Source: CAZWHE01 sp964633825 (GTDB lineage Bacteria; Planctomycetota; B15-G4; CAYZWU01). Taken from it: a stretch of 61,288 bases of DNA. A program made the translations under genes and the position numbers. The stretch lies in the NCBI GenBank assembly GCA_964633825.1, contig CAZWHE010000003.1, positions 1-61,288 on the forward strand, written 5' to 3'. Positions 8,192-16,352 of the stretch are shown here, in pieces. The notes beneath the pieces are model-generated. The model saw only the letters and a list, made by a program, of their open reading frames with translations. It was not told where the DNA came from and did not search any database. The first letter of the stretch is position 1, and each line of letters begins with the position of its first letter.

Positions 8192-8812
8192 GTGGCCACA
8201 GGGACAGCAATCAGGAAGTGGGGAATTCTCGGCGGGAGCTTCGATCCCGTGCACAACGGCCATGTCCGGCTCGCCGCTGCGGCCCTTGACGGCGTTCCGC
8301 TCGAAAAGGTCCTTTTCATTCCCGCCGCGACCCCTCCCCACAAACAGGGACGCAATCTCGCGTCCGCTCAAGACCGCCTCGATATGCTCAAACTGGCTTT
8401 GTCCCATGAGAGCCGGTTCCGGATCAACGACATGGAAATCGCCCGGGGCGGCATCTCATTCACCCTGGACACACTGAAGATCTTGGCGAAAACCCACCCC
8501 GATTCGACCTTTTACTTTCTCATTGGATCGGATTCGGTTGCAGAGCTCGCCACGTGGCACCGAATCGACCGGATCGCCGAAGAGGTGGTTTTCGTCGTAC
8601 TGCGCCGGGAAAAGAGGTTTCGCTTGGCAACGCCCGCCGAGCTCGAAAAGGCGCTGGGATCAACACCCTTCAGAACAATTCTCCTCGAAGGCGAGCCCCT
8701 GATCGTGTCGTCCACCGATATCCGCGCCCGCGTCGCACGGGGAGAATCGATTAAAGGGCTGGTCCCGAAAGAAGTGGAAGACCACATCCGGAAAAACAAC
8801 CTCTACCGTTAG
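8192..8812 (+). CDS. nadD: Nicotinate-nucleotide adenylyltransferase
   Basis: This enzyme joins ATP and nicotinate mononucleotide to make deamido-NAD, the penultimate step of NAD synthesis. It has about 206 residues. The nucleotidylyltransferase motif GGSFDPVHNGH near the N-terminus, the segment IPAATPPHK and the C-terminal signature VSSTDIRARVARGESIKGLVP are all present. The frame is open from 8120, but a GTG at 8192 preceded by AAGGAG at 8179-8184 is the better start and leaves the usual short N-terminus. The gene is divergent from the toroid protein and convergent with tolC. Confidence 0.93.
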   Translation: MATGTAIRKWGILGGSFDPVHNGHVRLAAAALDGVPLEKVLFIPAATPPHKQGRNLASAQDRLDMLKLALSHESRFRINDMEIARGGISFTLDTLKILAKTHPDSTFYFLIGSDSVAELATWHRIDRIAEEVVFVVLRREKRFRLATPAELEKALGSTPFRTILLEGEPLIVSSTDIRARVARGESIKGLVPKEVEDHIRKNNLYR

Positions 8813-8838
8813 TCCGGACGGGGCCCGCCCGGCGCCGG

Positions 8839-10416
8839 TTACATTCCGATCAGCCCGAAGACCTGTTTCAGGCTTTTTTCGCTTTTGATTCCGTAGGCCG
8901 AGAGAAGAGTTCCCTTGATCTTCTCCAGCTTCGCCAGGGCGATCTGGTAATCGAGGCGCGCCCTGTTTTCGGTGACCATCTCACCCAGATAAGTGCTCTC
9001 CGCTTCGCGCACCTGATAGGTGATGGAACGCCCCGCCTCGAGGCGCTTCACCTCGCCGTAGTAGCGTTCCTCGGAAAGCTTCTTCGATTCGGCCGCTGCA
9101 ACAAGCTTCTCTCTCTGGAGCGCGATATCGCGAACAGCCTCCCTGAGCTCGTACATGATCTCGATCTCTTTTTCCCTCAGCGCCGATTCCGCTTTCCTCA
9201 GTTCGATCAGGCTTCTTTTCAGCCGGCTCTTGGCCGTCCGGTTCCCGATGGGGAGCGCAAAATTCAATGCAAAGGAAAAGGACCTGAATCTATTCGGCTG
9301 GATATCATCGAAGGAGTTCCCCATGTTCGAGCCCAGGGAGTTGAGATGATAATCGCCCGTCAGGTCGAGCCGGGGAAGCGCCTGGTTCCGGGCCGCCGTC
9401 GATTCCGCTTCGAGGGATTTCTTCGCAGCTTTCAGGGTGAGATAATCGCAGCGCTTTTCCAGCGCCTCCTCGATCAGGGCTTTCAGCAGCAACGCGCCGC
9501 CGGCGTCTTCCTCCGGATCGATCACGGGCTTGGGCTTGGTAACGGGAAGAATGGAAGCCCTCCACTCGCCGGGATCGACGGAGCTCAAAACGAATTTCTT
9601 GAGGACGTCCTCGGCGGATTTAACGGCGTTCCGCGCCGTAATGAGCAGCTCCTTCTTGGACGCCACGTCGACGCGCGCTTCGAGGACCTCCATCTTGGTG
9701 AACACCCCTCTTTTCATTTTTCTCGTATTGATGTCGAGAAGATTTTCGGCCAGCACGAGCGATTTCTTCGTCGTTTCCAGGTCTTCGAGGGCATAGACCA
9801 GGTTCCAGTACGCCTCGATCGTGCCCAGCACGATTTCGTTGAGAGTCGTCTCCAGATTGAAATCCTCCTGAAGCGAAGCAACGGCGGCCTTGACGCTTTC
9901 GGCCCTGTTGTAAGACGCCCACCCGTCCCTGAGAAGGGGCTGCTTGATCTGTAAACCGGCGTTCGTGTAGACCTGCGGGTTGAGGGTGAGCCAATCGCTC
10001 TCGCTCGCGTAAGTTCTGGCGACGGAGACATCGACCTGGTAAGTGGTCCCGGTGAAGAGAAGCCCCCGGACGCCCGACAGAAGGCTCAGGCTGTCTTCGT
10101 CGTACTTTGACACCGTCAGGCCGCCGATGAGGCGGGATCCCGTGGGCCGGACAGATTCTCCTCCCTGGATATCGGTGAAGATTTCGGGATCGAAAACACC
10201 CCGCGCTTCATCGTATCCCGTGGCCGCCGAAGAAGCGGCATCGCGCCCTTTCCGAAGGGTCACGTTGTTTGTCACCGCCCTCAGAACCGATTCCTTCAGC
10301 GTCATCGAGATCACATCGGGCGGGAGGTCTGCGGGTTGGGAATCAACCTGAAAAGAGAGCTCCGGCATGGAGAGGGCGCAGCAAAACGCCATGCCGAAGA
10401 AAAGGGGAGAGAGCAT
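8839..10416 (-). CDS. TolC-family outer-membrane efflux protein
   Basis: A 525-residue outer-membrane channel of the OEP/TolC family. It has an N-terminal signal peptide and two repeated coiled-coil halves: the first around VTNNVTLRKGRDAASSAATG to LVYALEDLETTKKSLVLAEN, the second around RCDYLTLKAAKKSLEAEST to RVEAGRSITYQVREAE-like helices. It should trimerise into a barrel plus periplasmic tunnel. AGGAGG lies 9 nt before the ATG, even though the start sits 74 nt inside the preceding gene. No adaptor or inner-membrane pump is adjacent, so the transporter it serves is unknown. It is last in the leftward operon with the sigma/anti-sigma pair. Confidence 0.88.
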   Translation of the reverse strand: MLSPLFFGMAFCCALSMPELSFQVDSQPADLPPDVISMTLKESVLRAVTNNVTLRKGRDAASSAATGYDEARGVFDPEIFTDIQGGESVRPTGSRLIGGLTVSKYDEDSLSLLSGVRGLLFTGTTYQVDVSVARTYASESDWLTLNPQVYTNAGLQIKQPLLRDGWASYNRAESVKAAVASLQEDFNLETTLNEIVLGTIEAYWNLVYALEDLETTKKSLVLAENLLDINTRKMKRGVFTKMEVLEARVDVASKKELLITARNAVKSAEDVLKKFVLSSVDPGEWRASILPVTKPKPVIDPEEDAGGALLLKALIEEALEKRCDYLTLKAAKKSLEAESTAARNQALPRLDLTGDYHLNSLGSNMGNSFDDIQPNRFRSFSFALNFALPIGNRTAKSRLKRSLIELRKAESALREKEIEIMYELREAVRDIALQREKLVAAAESKKLSEERYYGEVKRLEAGRSITYQVREAESTYLGEMVTENRARLDYQIALAKLEKIKGTLLSAYGIKSEKSLKQVFGLIGM

Positions 10417-11155
10417 GAGATTGGTCCTCCTGTTCTTTCTGTTTCTTCTCCTGTTCGTCGATTTTCAGCAGGATTTCGTCTCTGATACGTGTGAGCGACT
10501 CCCTGTAAGAGGACGAAATTTCTTCATCCGACTCGGCCGCCTTCCTCTTGGCATTCGACGCGACGACATCGGCGTCCCGGCGCGTGAAAAGAACGGTTCC
10601 ATTCCTCACGAGCATCCGGAGCTCGTAGCAGCTGTTCCATCTCACCCAGGACGAGGCGTCGCCGATGTTCTTGAGCAGGAGCGTTTTTAATGCCCCGCCC
10701 CGCTTCCGGCGGTCCTTGATCTTTTCGATGGAGATGTATTCCCTGACGAGCCGCAACTTGGCGCCGTAGTCGGAGTCTTTCACGGAAAGACACTGCTTCG
10801 TGATGTAACGCCGCCCCGATGAATATTGTGCGAGGAACACGAGATAGCCCGCTCCCTCCACGTAATCCTTCATCATTGAAATTACGATAAGGGGCCTTTC
10901 CTCTCTCTGTCTCGGGGTGAGATAATCGAGAAAAATTTCCACGGGCTTCAAACGAACCACGGCGACGCCCCGGCCCAAAAAACTGACCTTTTCCACCCTC
11001 ACTTCGGCCACGACATGGATGCCGGCAAGATAGCGCTTCCCAAAAGAAGTCAGGTATTTTGTCCTTTCCTCGTCATTGCCCCGGGCGGAATAAGCCTGGA
11101 GAGAGCAGGCAAGCATCACGGCGAGGGTCATTCCCGCTTGCAGAGTCTTCATCAT
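10343..11155 (-). CDS. Secreted protein of unknown function
   Basis: About 270 residues with a signal peptide (MMKTLQAGMTLAVMLACSLQAYS). The mature part starts with a beta-rich segment (IHVVAEVRVEKVSFLGRGVAVVRLKPVEIFL) and ends in a charged helical region with an Arg/Lys/Glu-rich coiled-coil stretch (ILLKIDEQEKKQKEQEDQ). I recognise no family. GGGAG lies 8 nt before the doubled ATG. The 3' end runs 74 nt into tolC, so the two are probably co-translated. It may be the periplasmic partner of TolC, which is inferred from position only. Confidence 0.6.
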   Translation of the reverse strand: MMKTLQAGMTLAVMLACSLQAYSARGNDEERTKYLTSFGKRYLAGIHVVAEVRVEKVSFLGRGVAVVRLKPVEIFLDYLTPRQREERPLIVISMMKDYVEGAGYLVFLAQYSSGRRYITKQCLSVKDSDYGAKLRLVREYISIEKIKDRRKRGGALKTLLLKNIGDASSWVRWNSCYELRMLVRNGTVLFTRRDADVVASNAKRKAAESDEEISSSYRESLTRIRDEILLKIDEQEKKQKEQEDQSHALSPFLRHGVLLRPLHAGALFSG

Positions 11156-11261
11156 CCCGGTTTCTCCCAGGACCACTTCAGTCAACCACATCTATGGGAA
11201 TTTTACTTGCTGAGAATGGAGGGATCAAACAGTCCTCGCAACGGAGGGATCGGAAAACGCT

Positions 11262-12950
11262 CTACTTCCCGTTCTCGTCGAGCTTGATGAAACGGTAATA
11301 GATCTGGAGGGTCAGGATACTGAGCGATGTTTGGTAGATGTCGCCTCCATCGATCCAGGGCCAGTCACCACCGGCCGGCCAGTAGCCCTCGCGCTTCTGC
11401 TGCTGCATGAGAAGGCTCTTCACCCTCCTGTTCCAGACCGGCCAGAACGGGTTCGAATCCTCGACCAGCGCCGTGGAGATAAAGAAAAGGAAGGACGGTT
11501 CCCTGAGGTCGGGATCGTCGAGAAGGACGAGCATCGTCTCGGGACGATCCCTGTCGGGAAAGGGAACAAAATCGGGATCGAGCGCTTCCTCCTCTCCCTC
11601 TTCGGCCGGGAAGAGCCTGCAGACCGCAACGGCGCCGGCGGAATAGAAAGGCAGGGTCTTGGAGAACGGCATCGTGTGGTCCTCCTGTCGGGCCAGAAGG
11701 GCAACGCGGCTTTCGATATCGCGAACGACCTCGGCCGTTTCCAGACCGGTCTGTCCCGTCATGAGTACCGTATGGAGCGCCATGGACGCCCATGTGTCGC
11801 TGTACGCATCGTGCGTCTCTTCAGGCGGATAGGAACGCATCATGCGGGCAAGCCTTTTCGTGCCCGCATCGAGGGCGCCTCCGTTCAGCCCTCCCGTGAG
11901 GATGAAATTCTCGGCCAGCACGAGAACGGAAACGCTCTGGTTAAAGAGAGATACGGCCGGGCTCTCGTCGACCCCGCCGAACCGGCCCGAACCGTCCTGT
12001 GAAGCCAGAATGAAGCGGATGCCCTTCGAGACGGTGTCGCTGTACCGCCCCGAGACTTCCGTGTGGCCGTCGGAGAGGAAGGCGGCCACGGCAAGAGCCG
12101 AAAGCCCGACACGCGCCCGGGGATCGCCGCCGAAATCGCGGCCCCCGCCCGAGTAAGACTCGGGATCCCAGGAACCGTCCTTTTCCTGGTGGTAGCGGAG
12201 CCATTTGAGCCCCCGGTCGACGGCAATGGCTGTTCTCGAATCCCCCCCCCGCCCTTTCATGGCGCGCTTCTTGTAAGGAGGGTTCAGCCTGGCCGACATA
12301 CGGTATAGGCTGAGCTCCAGGATATTTTCCCTTTCGATCCGGTCGGAGATATCGTCTTCGGGGATGAAGAGCTCTTCGTCGTCAACGGGCGAGCGGAAAT
12401 TCTCCTGGGGGGCTTCGAGCTCGTCGACGCCGAGCCCGTTCTTTCCGCCGAAAGGCTCTTCGGGAAGGAGCTCGACCAGCTCCTCATCGTTTTCCCTGTA
12501 AGGGGCGAATTTTTCGGGGTAATGAACAGCGGCCGCGTCCCCTTCGCCCGGTTCCGGACCTTCCGTCGCACCCCTCTCGGAGAAGATAACGACAGCGAGA
12601 AAAACCGCGGCCTGGATGGCGGCGGCAACAAGAAGAATGCGTGCAAAGGCCGACTGCCTGAGCCTGTAAAGGACAAAACCGGTGTTCAGAAGGGCCCTAT
12701 CGCGGAACGACAGCGAAACCTCTTTCTCCCGGCGTATCCGGTCGATCAGGCTCTGGTGAAAAGTCTTCGACACGGCAAGGCGGGGCAGATCCCTCGCCGT
12801 CTCGATCAGGCTGCGGATCGATTCCGCCTCGCCGCGGCAGCGGGCGCATCGAGCGATGTGGTCCTCCGCTTCCCGCCTCGCGGCGCCGTCGAGCTGATCG
12901 AGGACAAAATCGGTCAGATCGAAATCCGACCCGGAACATTGGAAACTCAT
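11262..12950 (-). CDS. Zinc-finger anti-sigma factor fused to a squalene-cyclase-like alpha/alpha toroid
   Basis: A 562-residue membrane protein. Residues 1-45 carry the zf-HC2 motif His31-x3-Cys35-x2-Cys38, the anti-sigma zinc finger. One transmembrane helix follows at about 103-124, then an acidic linker rich in Glu and Pro (about 125-230). The rest is a toroid of the prenyltransferase/squalene-oxidase repeat type: VDRGLKWLRYHQEKDGSWD, VSKGIRFILASQDGSGRFGG and LMQQQKREGYWPAGGDW. The toroid should lie in the periplasm and could act as sensor or glycan-binding domain. Its ATG overlaps the sigma gene's stop by 4 nt, which makes the cognate pairing secure. No cyclase DXDD motif is visible. Confidence 0.83.
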   Translation of the reverse strand: MSFQCSGSDFDLTDFVLDQLDGAARREAEDHIARCARCRGEAESIRSLIETARDLPRLAVSKTFHQSLIDRIRREKEVSLSFRDRALLNTGFVLYRLRQSAFARILLVAAAIQAAVFLAVVIFSERGATEGPEPGEGDAAAVHYPEKFAPYRENDEELVELLPEEPFGGKNGLGVDELEAPQENFRSPVDDEELFIPEDDISDRIERENILELSLYRMSARLNPPYKKRAMKGRGGDSRTAIAVDRGLKWLRYHQEKDGSWDPESYSGGGRDFGGDPRARVGLSALAVAAFLSDGHTEVSGRYSDTVSKGIRFILASQDGSGRFGGVDESPAVSLFNQSVSVLVLAENFILTGGLNGGALDAGTKRLARMMRSYPPEETHDAYSDTWASMALHTVLMTGQTGLETAEVVRDIESRVALLARQEDHTMPFSKTLPFYSAGAVAVCRLFPAEEGEEEALDPDFVPFPDRDRPETMLVLLDDPDLREPSFLFFISTALVEDSNPFWPVWNRRVKSLLMQQQKREGYWPAGGDWPWIDGGDIYQTSLSILTLQIYYRFIKLDENGK

Positions 12951-13537
12951 CTCTCCCCCAGGTGCTTTCTTAGCTTTTCTTTCAATCTGTTCACGGCGCT
13001 GTGCATACGTGACTTGATCGTTCCCACCGGAACGTCGAGGATCTCGGAGATATCGGCATATTTCATCCCCGATTCGAGCCAGATGACAAAGATTTCCTGC
13101 TGGGCTTGCGGAAGCTCCACGATCGCCTGCCGGAGCAGCGCCTGCATTTCGTCCGCTTCGAGCTCGGCGCCGGGAACGGGATCGGATCCCGAAATCTGCT
13201 CGGCCATCGAGACCGTTCCTTCTCCGTTCTTTGAAATCTTCCTGTCCAGCGATAGGTGGTACGGCCGGATCTTCAAGCTGCGATAGCGATCGATCCAGAG
13301 GTTGCGCGCAATACGATAAAGGAAGGTCTTGAAAGCGGCCTTCACCGTATATGTCCGGCTCGAGCGCAGCAGCCTCAGAAAAGCCTCCTGGGCGAGATCT
13401 TCCGAGGCCTGGCGGTCGCGAGTCAGCCTGTAAAAAAAGTTGAGCAGCGGCTCTTCGTAGCGTTCCACAAGCATTTCAAATGAACTCTCGTCCCCTTCGA
13501 CAAACCGGATCATGAGCTCGGCATCGCTGGACGACAT
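12947..13537 (-). CDS. ECF RNA polymerase sigma factor
   Basis: A 196-residue extracytoplasmic-function sigma factor. Region 2 is clear (MLVERYEEPLLNFFYRLTRDRQASEDLAQEAF), as is region 4 (IVELPQAQQEIFVIWLESGMKYADISEILDVPVGTIKSRMHSAVNRLKEKL). The open frame reaches 13663, but the ATG at 13537 with AGGA 7 nt upstream gives the normal family start and lies 8 nt after the tsaE stop. The anti-sigma gene begins in its last codons, so the sigma is probably held inactive at the membrane until a periplasmic signal arrives. Whether it drives its own operon is not shown. Confidence 0.92.
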   Translation of the reverse strand: MSSSDAELMIRFVEGDESSFEMLVERYEEPLLNFFYRLTRDRQASEDLAQEAFLRLLRSSRTYTVKAAFKTFLYRIARNLWIDRYRSLKIRPYHLSLDRKISKNGEGTVSMAEQISGSDPVPGAELEADEMQALLRQAIVELPQAQQEIFVIWLESGMKYADISEILDVPVGTIKSRMHSAVNRLKEKLRKHLGER

Positions 13538-13545
13538 CTTTTTTC

Positions 13546-14001
13546 CTAAACGGGTCTGTTCAGGGGCGGTTCGAAAAAAATACGCCGAATATCCTCCCCG
13601 CCGTGGACGAGATGAACGCGCACCGACCGGGCGGGAAAAGAAGCCGAGAGCCTGTCGGCCCATTCGATGGCGACCACATCTCCCCCCTCGAGGGCCTCTT
13701 CGAAACCGCAGAGATCGAGATCTTCTCCCGATCGCATGAAATAGGCGTCGATGTGGGTCAGAGAGAGAGGATCGCCGGGATAACGGTTGACGAGCGTGTA
13801 CGACGGCGAGTGAACGGCTCCGGGATCGGCCACACCGATTCCGCGGGCCAGACCCCGGATAAAGACCGTTTTCCCCGAACCGAGCTCGCCGGAAAGGAGA
13901 AGGAGATCCCCTTTTTTGAGCGTTTTTCCGAGCCCGGCGCCGAGAGCCTCTGTTTCGGCGCTCGATTTCGAGACATAGGATGGTTCAGAGCTGGTGGTCA
14001 A
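13546..14001 (-). CDS. tsaE: tRNA threonylcarbamoyladenosine biosynthesis ATPase TsaE
   Basis: A 151-residue ATPase that works with TsaB and TsaD to place t6A at position 37 of ANN-decoding tRNAs. It contains the Walker A motif GELGSGKT, the family signature SPSYTLVNRY, the LTHIDAYFM segment and VVAIEWADR. The start is a TTG at 14001, inside the end of thiL (17-nt overlap), with AAGGG about 7 nt upstream. TsaB and TsaD are not in the window. It sits between thiL and the sigma factor in one leftward operon. Confidence 0.93.
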   Translation of the reverse strand: MTTSSEPSYVSKSSAETEALGAGLGKTLKKGDLLLLSGELGSGKTVFIRGLARGIGVADPGAVHSPSYTLVNRYPGDPLSLTHIDAYFMRSGEDLDLCGFEEALEGGDVVAIEWADRLSASFPARSVRVHLVHGGEDIRRIFFEPPLNRPV

Positions 14002-14896
14002 AGCCGATCCCTTTCATGTGGAAATCCTCATCTCCGAGCCGTATGACACGACGGCCGGACACAACGACGACACCGATATCGGTCACGGGAAAAAAGAGGT
14101 CCCCATCATCGAGAAGCCGCCCGGCCTCGTCGGGAGGGAGGGTGAAGAGGAGCTCAAAATCTTCACCGTCGTGAAGCGCGTGGTCCAGGGGATCGCGGCC
14201 CGTTGCCCCAGAGAGCTCGTGCGCCGCTTTTGAGACCGGAATCCTCTCCCCATCGACCTCGGCGCCCGCCCCCGACGCATCGAGGAGACGGCAGAGATCG
14301 CGCTCCAAACCGTCGGAGAGGTCGATCATGGCCGTTGGGCGGTGGTGGTTGTTGAGGAAAAGCCCCTCTTTCACACGGGGGGAAAAGGCCAGGTGCTTTC
14401 CCAATATGGATCCGCCCAGGTCGCCCGTGACAAAGATTCGGTCTCCGGGAGACGCTCCCGACCGTGTCACGGGCTTCAGTCCCCCCAGGGGACCCAGCAC
14501 GGTCACGTCGATAACGAGCGGCCCGGGAGAACGGACCGTGTCGCCGCCCACAAGGACCGCACCGAACCGCGCGCCCGCTTCCTTTGCAGAGAGAAACACC
14601 TTCTTGAGAAAAGCATCGTCCGTTCCCGCGGGAACGGCGGCCGAAGCGAGAATCCACTTCGGTTCGAGCCCCATGGCGGCCATGTCGGAGAGGCTGCGGT
14701 TCACGGCTTTGGCCCCGATCCCGGCTGGATCCGCTTCAGCCCGGTCGTAATGGACGTCTTCGACGAGCATGTCCGATGCGGCCGCCACAGGACCGTTTGC
14801 GCCGAGAACGGCTGCGTCGTCGCCGATCCCGAGCTCGACCCCCGGTCCGGGTGTGATCACGCTTTTCAGCCATTCGTGGAACCGAGATTCCTTCAA
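13985..14896 (-). CDS. thiL: Thiamine-monophosphate kinase
   Basis: This 303-residue kinase phosphorylates thiamine monophosphate to the active cofactor, thiamine diphosphate. It has the PurM/ThiL fold motifs: LGIGDDAAVL at the N-terminus, SDMLVEDVHYDR, AVNRSLSDMAAMGLEPKW, VGGDTVRS and the C-terminal MIDLSDGLERDL and GEDFELLFTLPP. All are well conserved. The start is TTG at 14896, which forms a TTGA overlap with the stop of the isomerase gene, with GAGGG upstream. Transketolase nearby is a thiamine-diphosphate user and ThiE is encoded about 4 kb away, but in a separate operon. Confidence 0.94.
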   Translation of the reverse strand: MKESRFHEWLKSVITPGPGVELGIGDDAAVLGANGPVAAASDMLVEDVHYDRAEADPAGIGAKAVNRSLSDMAAMGLEPKWILASAAVPAGTDDAFLKKVFLSAKEAGARFGAVLVGGDTVRSPGPLVIDVTVLGPLGGLKPVTRSGASPGDRIFVTGDLGGSILGKHLAFSPRVKEGLFLNNHHRPTAMIDLSDGLERDLCRLLDASGAGAEVDGERIPVSKAAHELSGATGRDPLDHALHDGEDFELLFTLPPDEAGRLLDDGDLFFPVTDIGVVVVSGRRVIRLGDEDFHMKGIGFDHQL

Positions 14897-15732
14897 AGCG
14901 TTCCCTCGAAATAAGGCTTCAAGAAACGAAAGGCCTCTTCGGCCGCCTCCTCGGGCGCCTCGTCGTAGGGATAGAGCTCAACGGTGACGAATCCTTTGTA
15001 ATCGATTTTTTTCAGGGCATCGAAAAAGGAGCCGAAATCCATGGCGCCCCGGCCCGGGATCAGGTGGCGGTGGACCCTGTCGTGTCCGATGTCCTCGATG
15101 TGGACATGGTCGACAAAGGAGCCGAATGCGTTGAGCAGCCCGGCCGGATCGTCGTTGATGCAGAAAAAGTGCCCGGCGTCGAAGTTGACTCCCAGCTCGG
15201 GGGCTTCCATGTCTTCGAGAAAGACGGCGAGGTCGTCCATGTTCTCGAAAAGAAGACCCGGTTCCGGCTCGATGAGAAGCTTGACTCCCAGCGATCCGGC
15301 CCGCGGGATCACGCGGTCGAGCTCTCGGGCGAAGAGAGCGAAGTCCTTCCCCCTCCGGCCCGCTCCCGTTTCGACAGGCCCGCCCGGCTCGGTGGAAACG
15401 AAGGGAACCCCGAGGCGGTGGGCCAGCCCGAGACAGGCCAGGGTATGCATGACGCGAGCGTCGCGCGCCCCGGCCTCCTCGTCGATCCACGAGGGGTGGT
15501 GCATGTCGCCCGCGGCCCTCATGGTGAAACCGTTGATGCTGCAAAGCTCGAGCCCGAGGCTCTTCGACCTCGCGAGGATTTCGTCCGCTTTCCCCGTGTC
15601 CGTGTCGGGCGGCCAGAGGTGGGGTTCATCGGCCATGATCTCGGCCCCCTGGTAGCCGATCCGGGCAATCGCGCCGAGCGCCTCGTCGAGGGTATGCTTC
15701 GTGAAAGCATTGGTCGAAAATGCGAGCTTCAT
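14893..15732 (-). CDS. Sugar phosphate isomerase/epimerase (xylose isomerase-like TIM barrel)
   Basis: A 279-residue AP-endonuclease-2/xylose-isomerase-like barrel. Candidate metal ligands are the Glu in KLLIEPEPG, the Asp/His in GVNFDAGHFF, the His pair in VDHVHIEDIGHDRVHRH and the Glu in GFVTVELYPY. These are in the order seen in sugar isomerases and epimerases. The exact substrate is unknown. The ATG at 15732 with GGGAG 6 nt upstream was preferred over the longer frame (to 15780). It is first in the thiL-tsaE-sigma operon and divergent from the phosphatase. Confidence 0.85.
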   Translation of the reverse strand: MKLAFSTNAFTKHTLDEALGAIARIGYQGAEIMADEPHLWPPDTDTGKADEILARSKSLGLELCSINGFTMRAAGDMHHPSWIDEEAGARDARVMHTLACLGLAHRLGVPFVSTEPGGPVETGAGRRGKDFALFARELDRVIPRAGSLGVKLLIEPEPGLLFENMDDLAVFLEDMEAPELGVNFDAGHFFCINDDPAGLLNAFGSFVDHVHIEDIGHDRVHRHLIPGRGAMDFGSFFDALKKIDYKGFVTVELYPYDEAPEEAAEEAFRFLKPYFEGTL

Positions 15733-15860
15733 CCTTTTCTCCCGAAAGAGACCGTTCGAAACCGGGAAAGGTGTGGACACCCGGCCGGCAACGTTCTATT
15801 TATATTGCCTTTTTCACTGCTTCGAGGATTCTACACGAGACCGGGGGCCTTGGAAACAGC

Positions 15861-16352
15861 GTGAACGTCTTCAGATACAAGCCCGCCGAAGAGATATACT
15901 GGATCGAAGAAGGAAAGCTCGCCGGCCGGTGCGGCCCGATCGCCAGGCCCTTTGCGCCGGGAGAGCTCAGCCCCTACGGCGCCGTCCTTTCGCTCGACGC
16001 CCTGGAAGCGACTTTCATCGATGATCTGGAGCCCGGCACGGAACACCGCGTCATTCATCTCCCCCCTTCGATACCGCCCGGCCCCATCGACCGCGAGATA
16101 TACAAAGCGCGCGTTCCCGAAGCCGTGGAATTTCTTCTCCGTATTGTGGAAGAAAATAAAAGCCTCCCCGTGCTCGTCCACTGCCATGCCGGAAACGACA
16201 GGACCGGAATCGTTCTCACGGGATATCTCTGCGCCGCCGACGGACTTCCTCCCGTCGATTCCGTCGACAGGATCAGGCTTGCCAATCCCGAGGCGCTGAG
16301 CGCACCCGGTTACGAGGATATGGCGCTCGATATTCTGGCAAAACTCGTGTGA
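15861..16352 (+). CDS. Dual-specificity/tyrosine-type protein phosphatase
   Basis: About 163 residues with the phosphatase signature HCHAGNDRTG, where Cys108 is the nucleophile and Arg114 binds phosphate (CX5R). An upstream Asp in the region IDREIYKARVPEAVEF could be the general acid. I placed the start at the GTG at 15861 because the frame before it has low-complexity, unlikely sequence; the SD there is weak (GGA). Substrates could be phospho-proteins, inositol phosphates or RNA 5' ends, and none is indicated by the neighbours. The gene abuts the transketolase stop codon tail to tail. Confidence 0.8.
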   Translation: MNVFRYKPAEEIYWIEEGKLAGRCGPIARPFAPGELSPYGAVLSLDALEATFIDDLEPGTEHRVIHLPPSIPPGPIDREIYKARVPEAVEFLLRIVEENKSLPVLVHCHAGNDRTGIVLTGYLCAADGLPPVDSVDRIRLANPEALSAPGYEDMALDILAKLV

